DNA of 64,000 bases from Monodelphis domestica (taxonomy: Eukaryota > Chordata > Mammalia > Didelphimorphia > Didelphidae): positions 71,417,252-71,481,251 of the forward strand of contig NC_077227.1 of NCBI RefSeq assembly GCF_027887165.1, in the 5' to 3' direction. The number at the start of each line of letters is the position of its first letter. Position 1 is the first letter of the stretch. A program made the position numbers and the translations under genes. Below, in pieces: positions 43,801 through 55,614 of the stretch. The notes beneath the pieces were generated by a model. That model was not told the origin of the DNA. It searched no databases and worked only from the letters and a program-made list of their open reading frames with translations.

Positions 43801-44640
43801 AACTTAGTTTCACCACACTTCTGGCCTTAAAATTCTGAGTTTATTTAGATCAGATTGAATTCAAGAATCAAAAAAATAATCCTCGTACCTCTAAATATAC
43901 TTTAAAAAATACAAATTAACTTTAAAATCTCCCTCCCATTTTATCAGCCTCAAGCTATCATTTGTTCATGGAACAATATCTGTTTAGTGTCAAGTTTGTC
44001 TTCAATTGTCCCTTTGGAGATTGTGTTCTTTGGAGGGTTTATGGGTATGGGGGGGTGAGGTGCAGGGGGAAGTGTGAGACACCCTGCTTCTGGAGGGAAT
44101 GTTATGCAATGTTTCCTCTACATTTTGTACACTAGGTTCTGGGCTAAGTCCTTGAACCCCAAATGACCAGTTGTGGTTTCAATGACCTGAAAATGATGAT
44201 AAGCCTGAGGCGTGTGCATGTGTCGCCTTCATCCTTTTGAGTAAAGAGTTTATTTCCAGTTGCTGACGCTTATATATGGATTTTTTTCTTAGGGGGTGGG
44301 GGTAAAGGTCATTTGTGAATATTGACTAAGGCCCAGTGAAGATCAAGTCTAAAAATAAATGTCATGGGTGTTTGGTTGTTTATTCTAGGAAAAGATTTAT
44401 GAATGGCTTTATATTGTTCCCTTTTGAGAGACTGCAATTAACTGAACCAATCTTCTTGGGTGGAAGGTTAAGGAGGGGGGAATTGGAAAGCTCATACTCC
44501 CTTCTAGTTTCATTCATTATCATTCTCTCCCCCAGTCCAGTGTATGTGGAAGTGAGAGATAAGCTGTCAGAGGTTCATGGTAGCTTGGTCCATGTGGACA
44601 TTACTATTTTCTTTTTCACTTGGAGTGGAGGGCCAAACCA
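43801..44640. other. Gene-free stretch upstream of GDF2
   Basis: No exon or confident repeat. Clustered G-runs on the plus strand at 44042-44072 ('gggtatgggggggtgagg') could form a G-quadruplex. Confidence 0.4.
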
Positions 44641-44649
44641 ACTAATCAA

Positions 44650-45905
44650 TCAATCCACAATCCTCTATTAAGTTCTAACTATGTACTAGGCACTATGCGT
44701 AGAACTGGTGGTTACTTTTTTCTAAAAGGAAAAAACAGTCTTGGTACTCAAGAAGATTACATCCCAATGGGGGGGGGATATGCATACTAATTGGGAGCTA
44801 TTGTCCTATGTATCTGGTACCTTTCATGACTATTCCTGAAGAAGACTATCTAAGATCAATGTCCCCTCTTTTTCCTTTCCTCTTACTCTCTTCTTTACCC
44901 TCTGCAGCTTGCTTGCTACCTACTCATTGAGCTAACATTGTTTTCTCCAAAGTCACCAATGATCTCTTAATTGACAAATCTAATGGCTTTTCCTCAGTCT
45001 TCATCTTTCTTGACCTCTCTATACCCTTAATGCTGTTAATCACCTTCTTCATACTCTGTTCTCTGCAGTTTTCTGTGACTTTGCTTTCTCTTTGGAGCAT
45101 CTGCCTGTTCCTTCTTGGCTCTTTGATAGATCTTAATACAGATCATATCTACAAACCATAGATCTCCCCTAAGGTCCTATTCTGGGCCATCTTACCATTC
45201 TGTATTATTTTGCCTAATTATTTCATCTCCTTTAAAGTATTCAATTGTCATCTCTATGCAGGTAATTTGTAAATTCATTTATCTGTCTCTAACCATTGTA
45301 TTGACCTTCGGTCTTATATTTCCAACTGCTTTTTGGACACTTCAAATTGGGTGTCCCATAGAGATTTTAAACTTAATGTTTCCAAAGCTGAATTGATTAC
45401 CTCTTTCTCTTCCCTAAACAACTTCCTTTTTGTAATTTCTTTATTATTGCTAACGTCACCACCATCCTCCTATAAGCATCCAGGCTTACATCTTTGTGTT
45501 GTATTCAATTTTCTTCTTCCTTCCCTCCTTTCTTCCCTCCCTATTTCCTTCCTTCTCTCCCTTCCTTCCTTCCTTCCTTCCTTCCTTCCTTCCTTCCTTC
45601 CTTCCTTCCTTCCTTCCTTCCTTCCTTCCTTCCTTTTTCCCTTCCTTCATCCCTCCCTGCCCTGACTACAATAGCTTCCTAACTTGCCTCCTGTCCATGA
45701 TCTCTAACCTTTTTACAACTGGTGCTGAATACAACTATTAGATTAATCTTTCTAAAATACTTCTTTTGCACTTCACTTTTCCAACCCTACCCTTCCCTCA
45801 GTCCCCAGAGTCTTCAGTGACTCACATTGCCTATAGAATAAAGCCAGGAGAACATTTAAGACCCTCCACACCATAGCTAGAATTTCTTGTTATGGATTGT
45901 CAAGG
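44650..45905 (+). mobile_element. L2 LINE, reverse-transcriptase region relic
   Basis: 44650-44770 is L2 3' text ('gtactaggcactatgcgtag'). 44840-45905 follows L2 ORF2 in order: 'tctttcttgacctctctata', 'atatttccaactgctttttg', 'gacacttcaaattgggtgtc', then, after the microsatellite, 'ctgactacaatagcttccta' and 'ttagattaatctttctaaaa'. It is interrupted by a (CCTT)n at 45520-45655. No long frame survives; it is an ancient fossil shared in type with all mammals. Confidence 0.8.
45520..45655. repeat. (CCTT)n microsatellite inside an L2 relic
   Basis: About 25 CCTT units on the plus strand, grown within the L2 relic. Confidence 0.92.
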
Positions 45906-46020
45906 TGCTTTTATTTTCTAATACTTTTAGTACATAGAATAACCTAAGAATAAAATCTATTTAAAAGTCAATATAATCTTACTGTTAGATTTTTCTGATA
46001 CTAAATGGTTTAATTTTTAA

Positions 46021-46390
46021 TCATCCATTTAACAATCATTAAGTTCCTACTAACTGCTAGGAGGTGCAATGGATACTGATTCTGGAGTTAGGAAAACCCA
46101 TCTTCCCCAGTTAACATCTCATCTCAGACACTTACTAGTGGTGTGACCATGGGCAAGTCATTTAACTCTGTTTGACTCAGTTTTCTCATCTGTAAAATGA
46201 GCTGGGTAAGGAAATGGCAAATTGCTTTAGTATCTTTGCCCCACAAAATTCCAAGTGGGGTCATGAAGAGTTGGATGCGGTTTGAAACAACTGAACAAGA
46301 AGTTCCAACTCTGTGCCAGTAATTCTGGCGAGGATACAAAGACAGAAACAAAATAGTCTTTGCTTTCCTTGTACGAAGGCAAACCAAATA
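46021..46390 (+). mobile_element. L2 3' fragment split by a SINE
   Basis: The left part is 46021-46056 ('aatcattaagttcctactaa') and the right part 46300-46390 ('aagttccaactctgtgccag', 'ggatacaaagacagaaac'). They are collinear around the SINE. Confidence 0.65.
46057..46299 (+). mobile_element. Mar1-type SINE inserted in L2
   Basis: 'gtgtgaccatgggcaagtca', 'aatgagctgggtaaggaaat', 'gtcatgaagagttggatgcg'. It is flanked by an imperfect direct repeat aagttcctact / aagttccaact (46041-46051 and 46300-46310). Confidence 0.85.
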
Positions 46391-46899
46391 GTTGATAGTT
46401 GATGTACTTTATCATATTTCCCAAAGCTGCCAGAAACATTTGATCATCAGAATAAGAATAATAAATGTATGAAGTGGTAAGGAATTTTCATGAAGAACTT
46501 GGTAAGACCCTCAAAATTAAAGCAATATACACTTGGACATTCAGTGATTACAGGGCAAAGGTGGGGAAAAAAGCAAGGATTTGGAAAATATGGTTCAAGA
46601 GAAAGAGATGAGAAAGCCCTGAGACCTGTAGATTATTCAAGCCTGTCTTGTCTATATCATAAATACTTTTTTCCCTCAAATGACCTTTATGGATTATTTT
46701 CTTTCTGTTTCTCTCCCTAAGACATTTATTTTTTAAAGATTAATTTAAAGAATTATGAGTTCTAAGTTCTCTCCTTCATCTCTACTCCTCTATCCATTGA
46801 AAAGCCAAGTAATATGATAGCCATATTTGCTTTGAGTTCTTTTCTCATAAGGAGTCTCCCATCCCTACATAGAGATCATTCAGGATTCTTCAGAATATG
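46391..46899. other. Gene-free stretch, no recognised repeat
   Basis: Nothing was recognised. Confidence 0.4.
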
Positions 46900-47656
46900 T
46901 AAACACTAAACAAATATCGTTCATTGACCTTATGATGATAAATGGTCAAGCGAAGCATAAAACAGGGAGATGTAGGTTTGCCCAAAGTAATTGCCACTAT
47001 AATAATGGAGGACACCCAGAATAGGTAGACAAGATTCCATGTGGATGTTGAGGCCATACAGATGTGTATGGATAACATTTTGTTGATTGCAATAAAGTCC
47101 CAGGGCATTGCAGATTCCTGGAGAAGCTCTTAAAGGCTCGTGGTTTGCTCATATAAACAGGAAAGATCAAAAGAAGGGAGAATATGTATTATCTAGATTT
47201 TGATGTATTTGACTGTCACCCAATAGAATTTGCCTAAGAATATATCTACTGGGGGCAGACAGTCCATTCAGTCAATTGGTTAGGTCCTACATTGAAAAAG
47301 AGAAAGAACACTCTTGATTGCTTTTAGAAAACGTCAGAGCATTTTCACTGACCTCAAGCTTACTGTAAAACAAGGAGTAAGATTAAAAAAAAATTAAATC
47401 ATTCTGCTGTTATGACAGTGAAACCTGGAATACTACTGCCTTCAAAAAACTGAAGCTAGTTATCATACATAGGGTGATGGGAAAGGTTCATGGTAGAAGT
47501 GAACATATAACCAATGAGGAACTCCAAAGAATAGAAGATGCTATTATTAAGAAATAGTATCACAGAAAGAAAATTTGGAATGATTCTGTGGAGGGGAGAG
47601 GGCAGGACAGGTAGAGAGTTAGAGTATTCCACTGGTTCTCTTACTGCCTCAAGAGA
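46900..47656 (+). mobile_element. RTE-type LINE relic
   Basis: Across broken frames the translation retains RTE reverse-transcriptase landmarks: a KQGDVGLPK-like segment near 46950, 'DSETWN' near 47415-47435, and RVMGKVHGRS then HITNEELQRIEDA near 47475-47540. Many stops and shifts mark it as long dead. This is a second RTE family, distinct from the one at 3815-5342. Confidence 0.7.
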
Positions 47657-47666
47657 AGTAGAGTAA

Positions 47667-47865
47667 GGGGCAGCTGGGTGGCTCAGTGGATTAAGAACCA
47701 GGCTTAGAGACAGAAGGTCCTAGGTTCAAATCTGGCCTCAGATATTTCCTGGCTGTGTGACCCTGGGCAAGTCACTTTACCTCCATTGCCTAGCCCTTAC
47801 AACTCTTCTGCCTTGGAATCAAGTATTGATTCCAAGATGGAAGGTAAGAGTTTTTTTTTTAAAAG
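47667..47865 (+). mobile_element. tRNA-headed SINE with perfect 10-bp TSD
   Basis: Full-length sense copy with a T-rich/A-rich end. The direct repeat agtagagtaa lies at 47657-47666 and 47866-47875. It separates the RTE relic from the retroviral relic. Confidence 0.92.
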
Positions 47866-47875
47866 AGTAGAGTAA

Positions 47876-48300
47876 ACCTTCAACATATTGGGTAGATCTG
47901 CCTTTTCAAATTTTCAGTAGGACATTGACAAGAGTTGCATTTGGACACTGGAGCTTCCCAGTCTATATTGAAGAGTACACCTGATTCACATTGCAGTTCC
48001 ATTGGCTCAATTAATGTTGTGGGGGCATTAGGGACACCCCTAAAGGTTCCCAAACTTTCCCCTAGAATAGTGTCTGTAGGACACCTTAGTGTGGAACACT
48101 CTTTCCTCTTAATGCCTGGCTCCCCTATAAATTTGCTGGGGAGAGACCTTTTATGTAAGCTTAGGTCCATAATAACTTGCTTTCCAGATGGCTCTATGAC
48201 ACTGAAACTGCCTGAGAAATCCTTAACTTTACTCCCTGTACTTCTTTCAGATGCTCATGAAACTAAGGAGACTCCTATTTTTGAGATCTCTTCGTGGTCG
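47876..48300 (+). pseudogene. Endogenous retrovirus protease relic
   Basis: The open frame 47935-48591 begins with an aspartic-protease active site, DTGAS (47950-47964), followed about 65 residues later by a GRDLL motif typical of retroviral pro (the second conserved region, 48142-48156). Spacing and order fit a retroviral protease of about 100 residues. The upstream frame is closed by stops, and no reverse transcriptase, gag or envelope region was recognised around it. It is a fragment of an old germline insertion with no evidence of function. The class is uncertain; a domesticated cellular retroviral-like protease is less likely because there is no intact flanking frame. Confidence 0.7.
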
Positions 48301-48595
48301 CCAAAATTATACAGATTAAAATTAATATTTAATACTCCAAGTATTATTTTAATACTATTTATTAAAAATTTACTTAAAGCAAAGGGAAAAGTAAAACTAG
48401 AGAAAAAAAGCCTAGCTCCACACTGCTACCTCCAGCCCACACTACCCACAGAGAGAAAAAAACAAAACAAAACATTCTCAAAAACAAAACTGAATACAAA
48501 ATTAACCCATGATGCAAGACAGGAAAAAGGAAAGGGGATTGTGGGAAATGTAGTCTCTAGGGTTCAAGATTTAAATCAATACAATGGGTAGGCAT
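48301..48595 (+). mobile_element. Probable LTR/ERV-derived non-coding segment
   Basis: An AT-rich then A-rich segment with a 'gtgggaaatgtagtctctag' motif at about 48541-48560. The wording resembles marsupial LTR-type repeats. Assigned mostly by context, next to the protease relic. Confidence 0.4.
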
Positions 48596-48739
48596 GGATG
48601 GGCTGCAATCTGTAATATTGGAGGAAATTCCTGAATTGCTAAGATTACAGATCCATTGAAGTGTCTAAGGGTACCCTACATCAAAGGACTTATATCCTAT
48701 CTTGTAGGAAACAACTTAAACATAGATGAGTAAATACAA

Positions 48740-49690
48740 AATTAAAAAAATGTCTTTTTTTTTAAAGGAGGGCACTACTAGCATGGAGTTATGAAAGACC
48801 TTTTTGTTGGAGATACTTGAGGTAAACCTTTAAGGAATATAGGAATTCTAAGAAATTGTAGTGAAGAAAGAGCTTATTTTACATGTATAAAGCATAGGGG
48901 TAAAAGGTGGAAAATTGTGTGTGATGAAGAGCAGATAGGGAAATTTGGCTAGAATGTAGAGTCCATGAAGGGGAATACTATTAAATCAGTTTAGAAAGAT
49001 AGACTGACTTCAGGTTTCAAGGCCAACAAAAGAGTTTATATTTTATCCTAGAAACAATTGTGAGTCACTGAGGATTTCTGATGAGGAGAGTGAGATGGCC
49101 TGGTCAATGACTTAGCTATATCAAGTTAGATTCTGTGTGGAGAATTCATTAGAGAAGGACAGGGGTTGGGGTATGCAAGACCACTTAGGAAGATATTACA
49201 GTAGCCAAGGCAAGAGGTGAGGAGGGCCTGAAGTAGCAAGGTAATTGTGTTATTGGATAAAAGAGTATAGATGCCAGAGATGCTGTGGGGATAGTTAGCA
49301 CCAGAAGAAAAAAATGGATTTAGAGGTTGGCAATTGATTGGTTATGAGAGTGAGGGAAAGTGGAATGAGTGTTGAGAATTAGAAAGAAGGTCATAGAAAT
49401 GGAGAAGTTATGAAGAGGAATTGATTTGGGATAGAAGATCAGTTTTATCCAACCTTGTTGCCCACAACTCTCCAACAGGAGCTCTTTGCAGCAGGCTAAT
49501 TGTTTTACTCACAATTCCATGAGCAACTCACTCGGTTTTAATTTCTTTGCTTATGTCATTCCTGCCTCTTCCTCCTTCTCTTTTTCACCTAGCCAAATTC
49601 TCATTATTCTTCAAGATTTAGCTCCATTTTCACTTCTGAGGCAAATAAAGCCTTCTTGGACCACTTTGGGGGAGAAGTCACTAAATCATA
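48740..49690 (+). mobile_element. L2 LINE 3' fragments
   Basis: 48740-49400 carries L2 3' text ('agagtttatattttatccta', 'attacagtagccaaggcaag'). 49540-49690 carries another L2 segment ('ttcaagatttagctccattt'). Confidence 0.65.
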
Positions 49691-49774
49691 GAGCTCTTTG
49701 AAGTCTAGTTCAAACCCTTTATTTTACAGATAAGGAAACTAATTTCTTGAGAACAGACTTCTTGTTCAGTTATA

Positions 49775-50660
49775 TTTCAATTGTTTCTCACTCATCATAT
49801 CCTCTTTTGGGGATTCTTTGGCAAAGATCCTGGAATTATTTGCCATTTCCTTCTCTGGCTCATTTTAAAGATGAGGAAACTGAGGTAAACAGGGTATAGT
49901 GACTTGCCCAGGGCCATACAACTAGTAAACTAGTAAGTATTTGAGACCAGATTTGTTTTCTCCTTCAAATATTCCTAAGGCTCTTTGTCTGGATTAGTGT
50001 TTTGTTCCTATCTCTGCCTATCTTATATTATTCCTTCTTTTTTTTGGATTGAATTTATGGTTTCATTGGCAGGGAGCACCTGGTGAGGGAACTCCCTCTA
50101 CCAATTCAGGTGGGCAATAGTGGTTGCTCTGTAACTTAGAGATTGGGATACTGAATGGTTTGGTGACTTGCTGTCTGTCTCAACAGCATTCTCAGCTGCC
50201 TTTCATATGTGGTTGTTGTTTAGTCATTCCAGTCATGTCCAACTCTTCATGACCCTATTTGGGGTTTTCTTGGCAAAGATAGTGGAGTGATTTGCCATTT
50301 CCTTCTCCAATTCATTCTATAGATGAAAAAATTGAGGCAAACAGGGTTTGGTGATTTTTTCAGAATCACACAGCTAGTCAGTGTCTGAGGCCAGATTTGA
50401 ACTCAGGAACATGAATCTTCCTGACTCCAAGCCTGGCATTCTATCTGCTTGGCCACCAAACTACCATTCCTCCCCAAACTCCCCTCTCATACACGTTTCT
50501 GTATATTATATTTATCCATGTGTTCTTATTTCCTAGGTAAGATAAGTTCCCTGAGGAGCAAAGAGAGGTCATTTTTCCTCTTTGTGACTCCAGTACCTTC
50601 TGTATTACAGGCACCTTCAAAAGTTTGCTGAATTCCATGAGAGCTCAAGGTCCTCTCATT
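49775..50660. mobile_element. Two antisense Mar1-type SINEs and an L2 end
   Basis: 49775-49955 is a truncated antisense copy ('gatgaggaaactgaggtaaa'). 50210-50460 is a near full-length antisense copy ('agtcatgtccaactcttcat', 'tctgaggccagatttgaact'). 50461-50660 is a sense L2 end ('gataagttccctgaggagca'). Confidence 0.8.
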
Positions 50661-51759
50661 TCTTGTCTGTCTTCCAGATTGGAGACTGCTGTGGTGAGAA
50701 GTTCTTGTTGTGATTATTAACATACACCCAGGCAGTATGCATCCCTCCCATGACTGATGAGTTTGAGCAAGCTTTGCAAACAATGGGCACTGCTGTGGGA
50801 AAAACGCAGTTCAATAACTTGAGATGAAAATTGGACTCAGGCTTTCATTCTCCCACAGAGCAGATCATCTCCCTCAGAAGGAGGTGATGCTTTTGGAAGA
50901 GCTTTAATTTGGGAATGACAATATGTTTCCATGTTTTTGGTTTTGTTTTTTTTTTTGGGGGGGGAAGAGGGGAGGTGGTTTGGCTTAGAATTATGAGTAA
51001 CAGCTAAGAAATAATCAAGAACCAAACTTTAATGAATATTTTACCAATATCTATTGGTATCCCCAAGAAATCAATGATAATTTAATTTTATTTTGGCTTT
51101 CTCAATGTTCTATACATTCAGGAGTGAAAATTAATATACCCACATTAAAGTTAGAGGCAAAATGGTAGAATTTGTACAATTTTTGTCTCCTCGCCTATAA
51201 AAATGGGAATAATCATACTCCAACTACTGTGCCGAGCTGATGTAAAGATCAGATGAGACTCTGTATATGAAGATGCTTCATTTATCTGTTTAGGTTGTTA
51301 TTATTACCTTGGCCAAGTACCCTTTAAGTTTCCATTTTGGCTAACAGAGAAATAGGAGCATAAGAACAAGTCAAATTCATAAGAGTTCGCAAGGTGAAAC
51401 AAGATGAAAGGATGCTTCAGTGTCTGAAGAGTACAAGGTTTCACTGGGCTTGACACGCTCAGCACTGCTCTGTGTCTTAGAAGACAGATCTGAGGAATTT
51501 CTGTTACTAGTAATGAATGTCTCTACTGTACCGAGGGAGCAAATCTACAGGAAGGGGGAAGATCCAAAAAGGGATAGGACCACCTAGAGGGTGCTTGGGG
51601 CAATGTTAATAAATACTGGAGAGAAGGGAGAACTACTCAATTTCTACTCTTTTTCTATTCTCTGTCCATAAAATGGTTCTCAGTCCTAGGATAGAACAAA
51701 AAATGGTAGTAGGTAGTTAAAGATTACTTTAAAAAAATGTTAAATGCTGAAGCAGTTAC
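50661..51759. other. Gene-free stretch, no recognised repeat
   Basis: No exon or confident repeat. There are T- and G-runs near 50945-50967. Confidence 0.4.
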
Positions 51760-52195
51760 TTAGGAAGGTCTGAATTTGCATCCAGTCTCAGACATTTAGA
51801 AGCTGTGTAAACCTGGGCAAGTTTATTTGCTACATTAAAGTTCCCAGGAATCTCCCTCTTTCTCCTCCCTGCACTAGAGAAGGTATCATTTTACAAAAAA
51901 CAAAAACAAATGTATATATAAAATTATGTCTTGCTAGTTTTTATTTACCAGTTCTTTTAAAAAAAAGAAGCAGTTGTATTTTTTGAACTATAGGAGTGCT
52001 AGATTACAGAATTTAGAACTGGAAGGCACTTGGAATTCAAAATCATGTATTCCAAATCCTACATTCTTCATATAAAGAAACCAAGGCATGGGGCACTAGT
52101 GACTTGTCCAAAATAATCTGTATAGGAATGGTAGACCAGGATTTGAACTTAATTTCTTTGATTCTAAATCCCAAATAGTTTCTAGTTCAAACCTA
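51760..52195. mobile_element. MIR and L1 3' UTR fragments
   Basis: 51760-51830 is a sense SINE piece ('agctgtgtaaacctgggcaa'). 51830-51990 is an antisense L1 3' UTR ('tttctcctccctgcactaga'). 52000-52195 is an antisense MIR ('agaaaccaaggcatggggca'). Confidence 0.55.
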
Positions 52196-52395
52196 AAACA
52201 ATTTGAAATGAGGTTGTTCATCCTTGCATGTAAAAGATAGTAGAACAGAATATATTCTACCTACCGAGCAGGAGTAAGAAGTAGCTTAGGTCCCGCATTT
52301 GAAGTATTGGTTAGATTCCCCTTACAGCGAGAGATGGTTCAGGAAGTTTGTATTATAGCAAGCCTCCTCTCCAGTCTCTATGTTCCTGGGATCTA

Positions 52396-52585
52396 GGGCA
52401 GGGGCTCTTAATCTTTTTTTGAGTGTGTAAATACCATATGATGAAACTTACCCCTTCTCAGAATATTGTTTTTAAATGCATGAAATAAAGTACATAAGAT
52501 TACAGAGGAAACCAATTCTATTGAGATATGGTTATTGATGTTAAAAAATTCATGGATCTTAGGTTCAGAAATTCTTTGGTCTAAG
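52396..52585 (+). mobile_element. Non-autonomous hAT-type MITE
   Basis: It starts 'caggggctcttaatcttttt' and contains 'ttaccccttctcagaatatt' and 'gattacagaggaaaccaatt'. It ends in an inverted, degraded copy of the start ('taggttcagaaattctt'). An approximate 8-bp target duplication (gatctagg / ggtctaag) fits hAT insertion. Known from memory as a mammal-wide element; the name was not assigned. Confidence 0.6.
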
Positions 52586-53703
52586 ATTTCAAAAATGGAA
52601 TATGATTCACTTTCTCTATTCACTTTTTCTATTTCATGAACTGGCATCACAATGGATTCATTACTTTTCCCCTATCTAGAACTGGGAAAAGCTCCCCAAA
52701 ATATAGCTAATGTCTCATTTTCCACTTAGATGCTTATCTCCTTTCCTGCTTTACATGATGTGAAAGGAAACTAGTTTGGAGTTACTTTATTACAACATTT
52801 TAAAAAGACTCAGTGATAAAACTTTGAGCTTGGTTAGACACAGAAGAAGCTAAGATCTTCCACTGCATCTTGAGCCATTACCAGTCATCTTGACTTTCAT
52901 CTTGCCACTGAATTTTGATGACTGAAAGTGAGAGGGTGCTGACTATGTAACAACACCTCCTCCCCCAAACCAAAACTCTCACTTAAATCCAATTAATTCT
53001 TGAGTCAAAAGATATCACCAGTGTTGTCATTTTGGTCCTCTGAATATGAAATATAAAACTAGTTATCTTCATGCCCCACAACAAAAGTTCCCATAAGCAG
53101 TTTGTACCAGGTACCTGGAACTCAGCATCACACTCACATAGACAGAGAAGTGGAATACTCTATTTAATTGTACCCCTGAGAACCTCCTTAAACAGTTCAC
53201 CAGAGTCAAGAGCTATCTTATGACAGGGACTTTTGCTCCACTTCTTCCTCAACTTGCTTATCAATAAGAAATCTGTTCTATGTTATCTCCTCAGATTCAA
53301 CTCTCCCTGGTGTTTCTGCTGTGCCTGTAGCTGTGTCCTCTAAACCTTGGGATCCTAAGAGAATGAAGCAGTTCTCAATCCACCAGTTAAGGTGATCTCC
53401 ACCAAGTGGTTTCTGTCTTTTATGGTGAAGTATGTTGTAGAGTCCCTGAACATGCTATTTTTTCCTCCTTCCTGGATGTGCTATCCAGACCTGAGGATTA
53501 GAATTCTGCTCAAGGGACTTCATGGTATAGTGAAAATGGAACTCAGTCCTCTGAGGAGTGAGGTAAAAAATGGAGATCACTAATCTGCCCATAAGGCTCC
53601 CTACCATCTACATATCGCTTTAGTATCCTATGTTCCATTGTAGTTTTATTTTATAAATATTTCTCAATTACGTTTTAATCTGGTTCCTGTCATACTCTAG
53701 AGA
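52586..53703. other. Gene-free stretch, no recognised repeat
   Basis: Nothing was recognised. Confidence 0.4.
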
Positions 53704-53830
53704 CATAGTGGCAAACCTATGTCACACATGCCAGAGGGAGCACTCAGAGCTCTCACTGTGGGCACATGCACCATTACCCCAGCACAGGCTTTGCCAGAGT
53801 TAGTTACTAGAAACAATACTTAAACAAAAA
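53704..53830 (+). mobile_element. hAT-type DNA transposon terminal fragment
   Basis: 'tagtggcaaacctatgtcac', then 'cacatgccagagggagcact' and 'ctgtgggcacatgcaccatt', resemble the terminal sequence of a marsupial hAT family (a 'cagtggtggcgaacctatgg' type end). The start is intact-looking and the 3' end is missing. Confidence 0.55.
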
Positions 53831-54074
53831 AGGTAGACTTGGGCTAGATAATTAGGTTGTTTGTTCAGGGGATAATGTTGGACTTGGAGTCCAACCTGAT
53901 TTCAAATACTACCTCAGACACTAACTAGTGTTACTCTTGGCAAATCAATTAGTATCTCTGCACCTCAGTTTCTTTGCCTATAAAATGGGAATAATAACAG
54001 TGCCTACCTCTTGGAGATGTTGTAGAGTCAAACAAGCCAAACAATATATGTTAAAGTCCTTTGTAAAACAAAGC

Positions 54075-54131
<57 letters not shown>
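53831..54131 (+). mobile_element. MIR/CORE-SINE followed by (TA)n
   Basis: 53831-54075 is a sense SINE ('ttggacttggagtccaacct', 'ctataaaatgggaataataa'). 54077-54131 is a pure (TA)n that grew at its 3' end. Confidence 0.8.
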
Positions 54132-54133
<2 letters not shown>

Positions 54134-54704
54134 TATTATTTTGATCATGGAACTGCTCTCAGGGAAGAATTTTTAAGAACATAGGGTTGCCTCCATACCA
54201 CCTTTTTATAAGGCATCAGAGAAGAACTTTGATAAATCAATCCTCACCATCTTAAAATTCATTCTTATGTTTCACAATGAACATCCCCACCTCTCCATGT
54301 CCCTACAAGTGGTTTGACATGGAGATTATTTTCTGTGTAGCAAACTAAGAATTCTAATAGCTGTGATTATCCAGGACATTCTAAATCTTTTTTCCCCTTC
54401 TGGTCAGTAGAATGAACAATATGATAGATAGTTAAGAGGAACCTTTTCATAACGAATTCCATAGGATCATAGGTACAGATCTAGTAGTAATCGTAGAGAT
54501 TGAATTGTTTCTTTCATTTCTGTTCTCCATCATATCCTCTCTTGTATTATATTTCTGGGTCTATTTTTCTCATCTCTCAGCTAGATAATTAGTGGTAGGG
54601 CCCATACCATATATGCCTTTGTATCATCCAAGAAGTAGTACATAAAATAGATATTTTGATTTATGAAATGAATTAATGAAAGAAGGAAGAAACAAACTTT
54701 TCCA
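54132..54704. other. Gene-free stretch downstream of GDF10
   Basis: An L2-like 3' segment is possible near 54500-54660. Nothing coding was recognised. Confidence 0.4.
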
Positions 54705-55614
54705 TTTTAAAAAGATACAACTGTACCTTTAATTTATTAGCTTTCAGTAAAAGCACTTATAACATATTCTATAGTATAGAAAGCATAATTTACAAAAATA
54801 TAAAATCTTGGTTATTTTGTTTTAGTATTTAAACATATTACTATATATGTTATTTCAAGAATATGTGTGTCTTGACAACTCAAAATTAACCCAGTAACTT
54901 GCACATCTGTAGGGTACATGGGAGTATCTGCTTCTTTTGCAAAATAAAATATATATTAGGAGGAAGTAACCAAAAATTGGTTATATTAACATATATTGTA
55001 TATATATGTATAAAAGCTTATACAGTGCACTACATTTGACTCTCAAAGAAAATATACATTTAAGCCCTTTATTACAGCCTTCTTTTCAATATAAATACAT
55101 ATATTAAAAGGCGGATGAGTGTTTTAAACAAAAATGTTTTTTATAGGGAATTGATAGGCCAGAGTGTGTAAAGCCTACTTCCCAAATTTTGAGATGATAA
55201 GATAAAAAGGCACGGGAATAATCTTGGGGTTTCTTGATGGCAAGTTTTCTGTAACGAAGGTGGCAAGCTCTGAGTAAGTAGAGAGTAGAAGGCCTTTGAG
55301 AAGACCCAAATACTGGATGTAATTAACTGAATTTTTGAACTCAGGGGGCTGTCGTTAGTTATTTTAAAAAATCTCCAAAAGAATGAAGTGCTCCTTCTAC
55401 AACCTCATGGAGTTCTTTTTTTTGTGGGGTGTGTGTGTATGTGCGTTTGTGTGTGTTTACTGACACAAACCCGATCATAAATACAGCTGGACTCATTTCC
55501 TTGACACAAGGTCCCCAGGATGCACTGTGCTTGTAATCAGATGGGGTCTCTTTTTCCTTCCTTTCTGTCTTTTTTTCCTTTTTCTTTTTTAAAACAGAAG
55601 TTCATCCGAGAGAT
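54705..55614 (-). other. Putative GDF10 3' UTR with two polyadenylation hexamers
   Basis: It follows the GDF10 stop on the minus strand and is AT-rich with no recognised transposon. AATAAA (minus strand) occurs at 55068-55073 and again at 54733-54738, where it overlaps an ATTAAA at 54728-54733. The distal signal would give a ~0.9 kb 3' UTR. Assignment rests on signals and repeat-freedom only. Confidence 0.6.

Noticed and set aside
45333-45741. Overlapping open frames with a Phe/Leu/Pro/Ser run
   Set aside because: They are a diverged L2 relic plus a (CCTT)n microsatellite; the frames do not follow the L2 coding frame.
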